A stretch of DNA of 5,446 bases, taken from an uncultured Planctomycetaceae bacterium. GTDB lineage: Bacteria > Planctomycetota > Planctomycetia > Planctomycetales > Planctomycetaceae. Position 1 is the stretch's first letter. The number at the start of each line of letters is the position of its first letter. Below the pieces are notes generated by a model. The model made no database searches, was not told where the DNA came from, and saw only the letters and a list, made by a program, of their open reading frames with translations. A program made the translations under genes and the position numbers. This document shows positions 1-5,318 of this stretch, piece after piece. The DNA lies in assembly GCA_903823545.1 (NCBI GenBank), contig CAIJTL010000684.1, positions 1 through 5,446 of the forward strand. The letters run 5' to 3'.

Positions 1-119
1 CAAATGAAAACACCCTGCCCCAAGTCCCCTTGCAGGGAAAACCCTATACCCCGCGAAGCGGCAAGAGCTTGCGGGGTGAAAGTCGGCTTTTTGTGTCGAT
101 CGTTGGCAGACCGAATCAT
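1..119 (-). CDS. Possible 5' end of a further gene, truncated by the left edge
   Basis: From ATG at 119-117 a frame stays open for 39 codons to the window edge. It reads MIRSANDRHKKPTFTPQALA, then ASRGIGFSLQGDLGQGVFI. The composition is protein-like, but no Shine-Dalgarno precedes the ATG and no family is recognised. A second frame (ATG at 168-166) is also open to the edge but gives a Cys-rich, arginine-rich product that looks like a shadow. The two hairpins in this region argue that it may instead be untranslated or a structured RNA. Confidence 0.3.
   Translation of the reverse strand, partial: MIRSANDRHKKPTFTPQALAASRGIGFSLQGDLGQGVFI
13..37 (-). terminator. Second hairpin, candidate terminator at the left edge
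   Basis: CCCTGC (13-18) pairs with GCAGGG (32-37), with a smaller AAG/CTT pairing inside. Read on the minus strand the stem is followed by TGTTTTCATTTG, a modest T-rich tail. Together with the hairpin at 48-77 it could end the primase-helicase transcript. If the region is coding, these are just repeats in a gene. Confidence 0.35.
48..77. repeat. GC-rich hairpin downstream of the primase gene
   Basis: ACCCCGC (48-54) pairs with GCGGGGT (71-77), and AAGC (56-59) pairs with GCTT (67-70) after a single bulged G55. This gives an 11-bp stem with a 7-base loop, GGCAAGA. In the minus direction it is followed by ATAGGGTTTTCCC, so it has only a weak T-run. It may end primase transcription or be part of a structured RNA. 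Confidence 0.5.
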
Positions 120-144
120 AACACCAAGCAGCCGAACGCATCAA
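115..144 (-). promoter_or_regulatory. Possible sigma-70-type promoter after the primase gene
   Basis: On the minus strand TTGATG (144-139) is followed after 18 bases by TATGAT (120-115), four and five matches to the usual boxes. Transcription would start near 108 and run through the two hairpins at 77-48 and 37-13. This conflicts with the ATG at 119 being a start, since that ATG lies inside the -10 box. Confidence 0.25.
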
Positions 145-178
145 TGAATCTTGATACAATTTTTGCATAAACCGCCGC

Positions 179-3100
179 TTATACAAACGAGTTGTAGGCA
201 CACCACCAATCGCCGCCTACGTCGTAACCATCTGGCAGGTCTTGAGTTCCTTCAGGCCAAATGAGCCGAGCGGCACCCTTGGCAACACTCACGGCAAGCG
301 GTCTTCGTGAGCGCATAGGGAATTGTTCGTCGATCAGCTTGAAGACACGCCGATCGAACTCCGAAGGGTGTCCGTCCAACAAAACCAGCACGTTCCGATG
401 GCTCGTGACTCGGAAGTTCGTCCGGTCTTCAAATTCAGGGAAATCACGAAGCCCAATTTCTAGTCCCTCGCAAATCGCACGCAAGGGCCGCTGTACGCCG
501 TCATGTGTCCGAACGTCATAACCATCGTCCGTGGCCAGGTAGTTGCATCCTGACGCATTTGGTGAGGCCGTTTTTGGTTCAACCGGGTCCGGGGAGAGGA
601 AAACGCTCCCGGAAGCATCGCCACGAACCAAGACGCCGACTTGCGGGGGCGTTTCGGACGGTTGCGGGTCGATAACCGCTCGCCAACCAGCTTTGCCACG
701 TCGAAAGACCAGGCCACGGGCTTCGAGGTCGCGAAGGTAGGTGTTCGCAGAGTGAACGCTAACCGGCTTGGCCGTTGGATCAGCTTTTTGAACCCGTTCT
801 GTCACTCGCTGCGCGACGACTGAAGTACGCAGCAGAGATTCGGAGCTTTTCCCTAAAGACTCTACTTTAGGAAAAAGCTCCGATTCTCCCCGATGGTCCC
901 GAAGTACCGCCAAGCAATGGTCGGACACCGAATTGATCTTCTCCGGTTGCCCGTCCGAGATCGGAATTCCGATCGGTTCGTTTGAGAACACGAACACGGG
1001 CTTTCCTTCAAGAAGTTCACCTCGCCCTCGTCCGATGGTTTGCAGCAATTCAACTCCGCACAGCGAATTGTGAGCGGCTTGCCAATCGGCGTTGGCATAC
1101 TGACCGCCTTCAAACAGCACGTCGCCCCCTCGCTGGTCGCGAGCCTTGAAGTTCACTCGCACCCAAGGCGGTTCAGGCATCGCCGCCGCTTCGAGTCGGC
1201 CAAGGCGTAGAAGTTCGAGGCGGACGGGTTCTGGCCCCGTCCGTGGGCTTCCAAGAATCAGGATCGCATCACAGTAGTCATGCCACTTGTTGCTTGATCG
1301 GCCCACGCCTGAATTGAAATGGCCAATCATTTTGTCGTCGAAAGGGTCAACCGCGATGCGAGGATCGTTAAGCCCTTCAATCATCGCTCGGTTCTGTTGA
1401 TGGCAAAAGACTCCCAGCTTCCTGATCTCAGGATGATCGGCTAAGAACCCGCGCAGCAGACTAACCACCACATCAGGACTGGTACGATGGGTGATGTCCT
1501 TTGTGTATTGAACCGCCGGATGCTTTCGTGGAATTCGCCCCGATGGCGTCAGGTTGAGCACTGGCCGACCAACCAAGACTTCGAGGTTCGGTCCCGAAGT
1601 TCCATCCAGAAACCACATCTCAACGTTGACCGGCGGAGGGTTCCAACGCACCGTCACCAGGCTGCGAAGTTCGATCTTCTCTTTCGTCGGGTTCGGAGCC
1701 GGTTTGAACGATTCATGCACCTTCGAGAATAGCTTCGCTGTCTGCGTACCACGGTCCAACGTGGCACGGTAGAGGCACGGCCAAGGCGACTTCGTGGGTT
1801 TACCGATCGCCGATCGCCACTTCGTAGAATTGAGCTTTCGGAACACGAACGGAAACAACTTCCGAACGTCGCCGCCTTGCCAACGGGAGATCGAAAGTTC
1901 GGTGAGCAAGGCCCCGGCTTCGAGTTGTGCAACCAGCGAATCGAACACCGTTGAATCCAACCAACGGAGGTAGGCTTCGAGGGTCGCTTTGTCTGCAATC
2001 GCTTGATCGCCGTCTTCTGTTGTCGGGTTTAGCCAATCGGACGAAAGGACTGTCGGGTCGTCCAAAACCTCCCGCAGATCCTTGCGGGCATGACGGACGT
2101 TTTCGAGCGTAACTTCGTCGATCGGTCGGAGCATTGAACGCGGGTCTTCATCCGCAATGATGACCGAACATTCTTTGGCCAACTCTTCGATGCCAACCAT
2201 CTCGGCCAGCTTGTGCGTTGCCAGCTTGAGGTTGGCCGCCTTGAAATTGTCACGCTCTGCCAACCATCCAGAAACGGCACACTCCGCACGATGGGGGCAG
2301 CCCATGTTGCAGACGCTTTGAAGCACTGACAAACCGCATTCATCGACAAAGTTTGCCAACGGGTTCTGACAGTTGCTTTGCTCCGTATCGACGTGGCGGA
2401 GGTCAGACAGATTCCCGCCGACTGCGCCAAACTCTTCAACGCACTTTCGAGGCGGATACTTCTCCGCCGTCTTGCCGACCGGCAAAGCCTTACGACACTT
2501 CGCGAGTTCCTCGTCAATGTTGGCGTGAACGGGGAGCAAGCTCAGAACATCATGACCAGCTTCGAGCCGCTTCATCACAAGTTCGCGGAGTAGCGTTGTC
2601 TTGCCGACACCAGGGGGAGCACTGAGAGCAAAGCAACCAGCTTCGTGAGGTCGGTCAATGACCGCGTCACGCATGGCCGACCGGTACTGGTCCAACGTGA
2701 TCGAGCCCGTCGAATCGTCCGCTGTTGCGACTGGGACAATCGGCAACTCTTCGCGCAGCTTTGGCTTGTCCTTCTCGCCGTATCCGAGGGCGTAAAGAGC
2801 TTTCGCCGCCGCTCGGTAATCGTTGTTGTGTTCCAATGCGGCAAACAACGCGAAGGGCGGATACCCTTTCTCTTCTTCGAGGCCCGCATTGCTTGAGAAA
2901 CAGTAGAAGACTTTGCCGTCAAACAGCGTGGCACTCACACCGCCATTGTTCTTGCCGGGGCGAGCCCACTTCTCGCCCTTCTCGTCGGTGTAAACGTACT
3001 TCCATCCGTGATGCCGTAGCAGCTCACGAACATCGCCCCGCTCGTTGTAGTCATCCCCAGCACGGCCGCCACCAGGTTGACCGATCGAGTCAGAGTAAGG

Positions 3101-3883
3101 CTTGGCAGGCGGTCGAGGCGTCTCGATCGGTTCCACGATCTCGGAAAGACTCTTCGCCGCGTCGATCAGTATGGCACGCTCCGCCACCGTCAAAGTCTGC
3201 AGAGTCTCCCACGAGCCTTGCTCAAGCACATAGCCGGGAGTCGGAGCACAGACGATCAAACCGCCTTGGCCACGAGTCTCAATCAAACCAATCTGGGCTG
3301 CGTATGTTCCATCTTTTTTCTTTGGCTTGAGCTTCTTTCCTTGGTACTCGATCAAGTCTGCCGATGGTGCGGGGATGAGGCGTTCGGCCAGCTTGAGATT
3401 GCCCCCTACAGCTTCTTCGCATCGGTAGGCAACGTGTCGGCCACCGCTCTGTGATCGCTCGATCGTCAGGCGAGCCAGCAGACCGGGAGCACGCTCTTCG
3501 ATGAGCTGGCACCAGGCCGGGAAGAGTTCCGCCTTGAAGTCGAAGTCGATCGTCTCAGCGTTGCCGCTGCCAGCACCCATAGTGACGCAGAGACCATTGG
3601 CTTCGTAAACAATTACTTCACCAGTATCCTCGTTCAACTTGGGCGATGAGAAACGAGGGAGGCGGAGAAAATCGGCAGGCGTTGGTCGCTCGTTTTGGTA
3701 CTTTTTCCATACTCCGATCGTCGTGTATTTCGAGACCGAGCTTGCCGGGAGTACGCTCAAACCGGCTGCCAAATACCTCAAACCGACTGACATTATCGAG
3801 TCGATTGTGGTACAATCACCGCCGTCGGGAGATGCGGTTGATTTACGATTCCATTCGCCATACAAATCAGCCGTGTCGGCCAT
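179..3883 (-). CDS. Bifunctional Prim-Pol primase/polymerase fused to SF2-type helicase, 1234 aa
   Basis: This is a probable replication protein that makes primers and unwinds DNA. Residues ~31-250 form an archaeo-eukaryotic-type primase/polymerase domain. It opens with GLRYLAAGLSVLPAS, has the metal-binding acidic pair Asp113/Asp115 in TIDFDF, SGGRH at 146-150, and IETRGQGGLIVCAPTPGY at 201-218. All core motifs are intact. Residues ~277-370 (DDYNERGDVRELLRHHGW, then ATLFDGKVFYCFSSNA and a closing ALGYG) match the accessory module often following Prim-Pol domains in phage and plasmid primases. The ATPase/helicase part has Walker A APPGVGKTT at 422-430, a Cys cluster (505, 516, 525, 529, 535), THKL at 556-559, a Walker B-like VIIADEDP at 574-581, and motif VI QTIGRGR at 948-954. 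Residues ~1015-1070 look like a winged helix (RDLEARGLVFRRGKAGWRAV). The C-terminal ~110 residues, with VLVLLDGHPSEFDRRV, are unassigned. A long palindrome (835-888) lies between helicase and winged helix. The ATG at 3883 lacks a good ribosome site; Met31 is an alternative that keeps the whole Prim-Pol core. Confidence 0.88.
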   Translation of the reverse strand: MADTADLYGEWNRKSTASPDGGDCTTIDSIMSVGLRYLAAGLSVLPASSVSKYTTIGVWKKYQNERPTPADFLRLPRFSSPKLNEDTGEVIVYEANGLCVTMGAGSGNAETIDFDFKAELFPAWCQLIEERAPGLLARLTIERSQSGGRHVAYRCEEAVGGNLKLAERLIPAPSADLIEYQGKKLKPKKKDGTYAAQIGLIETRGQGGLIVCAPTPGYVLEQGSWETLQTLTVAERAILIDAAKSLSEIVEPIETPRPPAKPYSDSIGQPGGGRAGDDYNERGDVRELLRHHGWKYVYTDEKGEKWARPGKNNGGVSATLFDGKVFYCFSSNAGLEEEKGYPPFALFAALEHNNDYRAAAKALYALGYGEKDKPKLREELPIVPVATADDSTGSITLDQYRSAMRDAVIDRPHEAGCFALSAPPGVGKTTLLRELVMKRLEAGHDVLSLLPVHANIDEELAKCRKALPVGKTAEKYPPRKCVEEFGAVGGNLSDLRHVDTEQSNCQNPLANFVDECGLSVLQSVCNMGCPHRAECAVSGWLAERDNFKAANLKLATHKLAEMVGIEELAKECSVIIADEDPRSMLRPIDEVTLENVRHARKDLREVLDDPTVLSSDWLNPTTEDGDQAIADKATLEAYLRWLDSTVFDSLVAQLEAGALLTELSISRWQGGDVRKLFPFVFRKLNSTKWRSAIGKPTKSPWPCLYRATLDRGTQTAKLFSKVHESFKPAPNPTKEKIELRSLVTVRWNPPPVNVEMWFLDGTSGPNLEVLVGRPVLNLTPSGRIPRKHPAVQYTKDITHRTSPDVVVSLLRGFLADHPEIRKLGVFCHQQNRAMIEGLNDPRIAVDPFDDKMIGHFNSGVGRSSNKWHDYCDAILILGSPRTGPEPVRLELLRLGRLEAAAMPEPPWVRVNFKARDQRGGDVLFEGGQYANADWQAAHNSLCGVELLQTIGRGRGELLEGKPVFVFSNEPIGIPISDGQPEKINSVSDHCLAVLRDHRGESELFPKVESLGKSSESLLRTSVVAQRVTERVQKADPTAKPVSVHSANTYLRDLEARGLVFRRGKAGWRAVIDPQPSETPPQVGVLVRGDASGSVFLSPDPVEPKTASPNASGCNYLATDDGYDVRTHDGVQRPLRAICEGLEIGLRDFPEFEDRTNFRVTSHRNVLVLLDGHPSEFDRRVFKLIDEQFPMRSRRPLAVSVAKGAARLIWPEGTQDLPDGYDVGGDWWCAYNSFV
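835..888. repeat. 24-nt-arm near-perfect inverted repeat inside the primase-helicase gene
   Basis: Arms 835-858 and 865-888 pair at 22 of 24 positions around the 6-base loop ACTCTA. The mismatches are 851/872 and 839/884. In the mRNA strand the 851/872 mismatch becomes a G-U wobble, so only one unpaired position remains (A/A). The core arms read GGAGCTTTTCCCTAAAG and CTTTAGGAAAAAGCTCC. It encodes about residues 999-1017 in frame, with AT-rich codons (CTT TTT CCT, GTA, TTA) unlike the flanking gene. No T-run follows, so it is not an ordinary terminator. Confidence 0.85.
2279..2371 (-). other. Cysteine cluster between Walker A and Walker B
   Basis: This span encodes residues 505-535 with cysteines at 505, 516, 525, 529 and 535 (CNMGCPHRAEC at the end). 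It sits between the ATP-binding loop and the DE-box, where XPD- and DinG-type helicases hold a 4Fe-4S cluster. The C-x3-C-x5-C ending is close to the DinG arrangement as I recall it. A zinc site is the alternative. Confidence 0.55.
3134..3793 (-). other. Prim-Pol catalytic domain of the fusion protein
   Basis: This span encodes residues 31-250. The acidic pair Asp113/Asp115 (codons at 3547-3539), the SGGRH motif, and the RGQGG...PTPGY segment correspond in order to the three conserved motifs of the AEP superfamily. This is the nucleotidyl-transfer centre for primer synthesis and possibly DNA polymerisation. Nothing needed for catalysis appears missing. Confidence 0.8.
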
Positions 3884-3972
3884 GACACACCAGCTTTCAC
3901 AAAGAGTTGGGGCAGGCTTGCAGGTGTGGTTAGATTTGCCGTCAGGTCACACAAGCAGCCAACAGTTAATTG
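3884..3972 (-). other. Leader region upstream of the primase-helicase gene
   Basis: There are 89 bases between the terminator-like repeat and the primase start, with no gene and no good promoter match. The bases just before the ATG (AAAGCTGGTGTGTC on the minus strand) hold no clear Shine-Dalgarno. Initiation is therefore weak or depends on read-through from the HTH gene, or the true start is further downstream, for example the Met at residue 31. Confidence 0.3.
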
Positions 3973-4002
3973 AAAACCAACGTCACATGACGTTGGTTTT
4001 TT
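3973..4002 (-). terminator. Perfect 13-bp inverted repeat overlapping the HTH stop codon
   Basis: AAAACCAACGTCA at 3973-3985 is exactly complementary to TGACGTTGGTTTT at 3988-4000, with only CA between them, so 11 or 12 bp would pair around a 4-6 base loop. It is flanked by A/T runs on both sides and could terminate in both directions. The T-run is six long in the plus direction and four long (then CAATTAA) in the minus direction. Because the HTH stop codon (3985-3983) is in the stem, a terminating ribosome would cover it. The primase-helicase gene begins 90 bp further on. Confidence 0.7.
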
Positions 4003-4192
4003 GTTTGATACTCACTTCCAAACCGACCAAATTCATCAACACGTTGGCACGTCGCAGACTGAGGTCTGTTTTGTGCCTCATGAACCCGGACAGCAGTTGT
4101 TCGCTCAGCTCGCCGTGACTCTCTTTGGCCAGCCGGTAGCGTGATCTGCCGCAGTTGCTAACAGCGAGTCGCAATGTGTCTGAAAGGCTCAT
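3983..4192 (-). CDS. Small helix-turn-helix (XRE/Cro-like) protein, 69 aa
   Basis: This is a probable DNA-binding regulator. After the opening MSLSDTLRLAV, the pattern SRYRLAKESH (17-26) fits the first HTH helix. ELSEQLLSGFMRHK (28-41) fits the turn and recognition helix, and DLSLRRANVLMNLVGLEV (43-60) matches the closing helices of short XRE-type domains (the usual form is 'SRxRLAKExG...LSRFxxGxRDLxLxTAxxLxxxLGLEL'). The protein is almost only the HTH domain, with no sensor part. The helix 2-3 stretch, with SHGELSEQLL where a V/IDQSxLSRF pattern is common, is somewhat unusual. The start is supported by AAGGAG 8 bases upstream. The last codons and stop lie inside a terminator-like inverted repeat, and another hairpin sits just before its ribosome site. 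From its place between recombinase and primase-helicase, it likely regulates the element (excision or copy control). It could equally act as an excisionase-like DNA-bending factor. Confidence 0.75.
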   Translation of the reverse strand: MSLSDTLRLAVSNCGRSRYRLAKESHGELSEQLLSGFMRHKTDLSLRRANVLMNLVGLEVSIKQKTNVM

Positions 4193-4200
4193 TGTGTGAA

Positions 4201-4206
4201 CTCCTT
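4201..4206 (-). promoter_or_regulatory. Strong Shine-Dalgarno of the HTH gene
   Basis: AAGGAG on the minus strand lies 8 bases before the ATG at 4192. It is the best ribosome binding site in the window and fixes the start of the 69-aa protein. Confidence 0.7.
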
Positions 4207-4212
4207 GAAACG

Positions 4213-4248
4213 AAAAACCGCGATTGAGGTTGATACTTCAACGCGGTT
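4213..4248 (-). terminator. Hairpin with T-run after the recombinase (terminator or attenuator)
   Basis: AACCGCG at 4216-4222 pairs with CGCGGTT at 4242-4248. The stem continues as TTGA 4224-4227 with TCAA 4238-4241 after a one-base bulge, leaving a 10-base loop. Read on the minus strand, the stem ends in CGCGGTTTTTCG, so five T's follow as in an intrinsic terminator. It lies 45 bp past the recombinase stop, which suits a terminator. It also ends only about 7 bases before the Shine-Dalgarno of the HTH gene, so it could instead be a leader structure controlling that gene. Confidence 0.55.
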
Positions 4249-4292
4249 CTTGATGCTTCGAGACTGGCTTGATCCGTACAGTTTGGGCTATG

Positions 4293-5036
4293 TCACGGGG
4301 CATCAGTTCTCCGCGTGGCCCGAATGGTACTGAAGATTCGCTTTACCGACAACCTCTTCGATCGCTTGCAGACGTTTTGAACGGTTGAAGGCTGCCATTG
4401 GCTGCCTTGTCGAGTGGGTAACTTCTCAGCGTTCAATCGCTCAGCAATCGCTGCATACGATAGACGATCGCCCTTCACCGGCTTGCGTCGTAGCTCTTTG
4501 ATCCGAGCCACGATCTCGGACTCACCAGGCTTCTCGCCATAGGCTTTCCTGCCTTCGCACTTGCCGGTCTTCGTGCGGATGCGTTGTCTTGCAGCACGGA
4601 GTTTGAGGACGATGACGGTCTTCTCGAATTGGGAGACCGCTCCGAGCACTTGGCGAATCAATGTGGCGGTCGGGTTTGAGTCGTCTTCGATCGCCAGATC
4701 GGTCCCATTGTCCACTGCGATAACGGCAACATCGAGTTTGCGGAACTCTTGAAGGATGACCTCGGACACCATCAGGTCACGAGCCAGACGGCCGGCATTC
4801 TCCACGAGCACCATCCGCACGCCGTTGGATTCAATCTGACCGAGCAAAGCAGCAAGGCTTGGTCGGTCTTCGAGTTCGTTGGTTCCACTGACACCGCGTT
4901 CTTCGTATTCGCCGACAATCTCGATCCGGTTCCGCTTGGCGTACTTCGCCACCGCGTCCCGTTGTCGTGGGAAACCATCACCGCCCACTTGCCCCTTGCC
5001 GGAAACTCGGAGATAGCTGACCGCTTTCGTTGCCAT
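4293..5036 (-). CDS. Serine recombinase (resolvase/invertase family), 247 aa
   Basis: This is a site-specific recombinase that cuts DNA through a serine-DNA covalent link and exchanges strands as a tetramer. The N-terminal catalytic domain covers about residues 1-150. It has YLRVS with the nucleophile at Ser12 (and Arg10), the QRDAV motif, ERGVSG at 47-51, Arg58 in EDRPSL, and the arginine pair Arg83/Arg86 in GRLARDLMV. The motif usually reads DRLxRD, so Gly82 replaces the common Asp. A long helix follows (ATLIRQVLGAVSQFEKTVI), then GRKAYG at 162-167. Residues 175-225 (RLSYAAIAERLNAEKLPTR, then W...TVQNV) look like the short helical DNA-binding part of the 'recombinase' domain. There is no zinc ribbon or coiled coil, so it is a short form and not a large phiC31-type integrase. 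The start at 5036 places Ser12 at the usual distance. The ribosome site (GGGA, about 9 bases upstream) is weak. It is probably the integrase or resolvase of the element; its att or res site cannot be fixed here. Confidence 0.9.
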   Translation of the reverse strand: MATKAVSYLRVSGKGQVGGDGFPRQRDAVAKYAKRNRIEIVGEYEERGVSGTNELEDRPSLAALLGQIESNGVRMVLVENAGRLARDLMVSEVILQEFRKLDVAVIAVDNGTDLAIEDDSNPTATLIRQVLGAVSQFEKTVIVLKLRAARQRIRTKTGKCEGRKAYGEKPGESEIVARIKELRRKPVKGDRLSYAAIAERLNAEKLPTRQGSQWQPSTVQNVCKRSKRLSVKRIFSTIRATRRTDAP

Positions 5037-5195
5037 GATCGTTGTCCCGGTTCGAGTAATCGTATCTAGGCACTACTCTAATCGGGTTTTAGTACGATCG
5101 GCAACCATTATTCTACAGAATTGTGGTTGAGGCACTCGGAGTTTTTGAATGCGAACGTATTCAAAGGCGAGAATGTCAGCAAGCAGGCCCGCCGG
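5037..5195 (-). other. Intergenic region upstream of the serine recombinase
   Basis: No gene is visible in these 159 bases. They are more AT-rich than the flanking genes and presumably hold the recombinase promoter. On the minus strand a TAGAAT at 5112-5117 resembles a -10 box, and TTGCCG followed 17 bases later by TTAGAG is another weak pair; neither is convincing. Short repeats are present: TAATCG at 5057-5062 and again at 5079-5084 (22-bp period), GAGTA/TACTC as an inverted pair around 5054-5078, and a 16-bp near-palindrome at 5147-5162. These could be operators or recombinase binding sites. Confidence 0.4.
5147..5162. repeat. 16-bp imperfect palindrome upstream of the recombinase
   Basis: The sequence GAATGCGAACGTATTC has 7-bp arms around AA with one mismatch. 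It lies about 110 bp before the recombinase start. It is not followed by a T-run in the minus direction, so it does not look like a terminator. An operator for a dimeric regulator is possible, but a repeat this short can occur by chance. Confidence 0.3.
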
Positions 5196-5318
5196 TCATT
5201 CATCGGGATCGTCCGCACGCCGGTTGATATGCCAGAGCGCAATCAGCCACGACACGAAAGCGAACGGTGTAGCAAGCACGAAGACCAGCAGTTGGACCGT
5301 CAGGATGGCTAATTTCAT
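5196..5318 (-). CDS. Small single-pass membrane protein, 40 aa
   Basis: A short ORF starts ATG at 5318-5316 and ends TGA at 5198-5196. It begins MKLAILTVQLLVFVLATPFA, continues hydrophobic through FVSWLIALW to about residue 29, and ends in the charged tail HINRRADDPDE. One long hydrophobic helix with basic then acidic residues after it fits a one-span inner-membrane miniprotein or an uncleaved signal anchor. A purine-rich GTGAGGG lies about 6 bases before the ATG, and the ATG overlaps the upstream stop by 4 bp, so the two genes are probably translated together. No function can be assigned. A miniprotein subunit, a holin-like protein or a toxin-like peptide are all possible. It is probably real because hydrophobicity, ribosome site and overlap agree, but there is no homology evidence. 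Confidence 0.55.
   Translation of the reverse strand: MKLAILTVQLLVFVLATPFAFVSWLIALWHINRRADDPDE

Noticed and set aside
1..168. Open minus-strand frame from ATG 168-166 to the left edge
   Set aside because: The product is unusually rich in Cys and Arg, and GGCGG is too close to the ATG to be a good ribosome site. The frame from 119 looks more protein-like.
835..888. The long palindrome as an intrinsic terminator
   Set aside because: No T-run follows the stem in either direction, and the gene reads through it in frame to a winged-helix region.
2029..2517. Minus-strand open frame of 162 codons in another phase
   Set aside because: It is nested in the primase-helicase gene, where the main frame has clear helicase motifs. 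Its product is Arg/Ser-rich and low in complexity.
2725..3330. Plus-strand open frame of 201 codons
   Set aside because: It lies antisense to the well-supported Prim-Pol/helicase gene. Its product is rich in Arg, Ser and His with no recognisable domain, as expected for a shadow of a GC-rich gene.
3639..4118. Plus-strand open frame of 159 codons
   Set aside because: It spans the start of the primase gene, the intergenic region, the terminator and the HTH gene. No ribosome site or family resemblance is visible.
3983..4192. HTH protein as the antitoxin of a toxin-antitoxin pair
   Set aside because: No adjacent small toxin gene exists; the neighbours are a recombinase and a primase-helicase, each separated by a hairpin.
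4749..5069. Plus-strand open frame of 106 codons
   Set aside because: It is antisense to the catalytic domain of the serine recombinase, whose frame carries all the expected residues.
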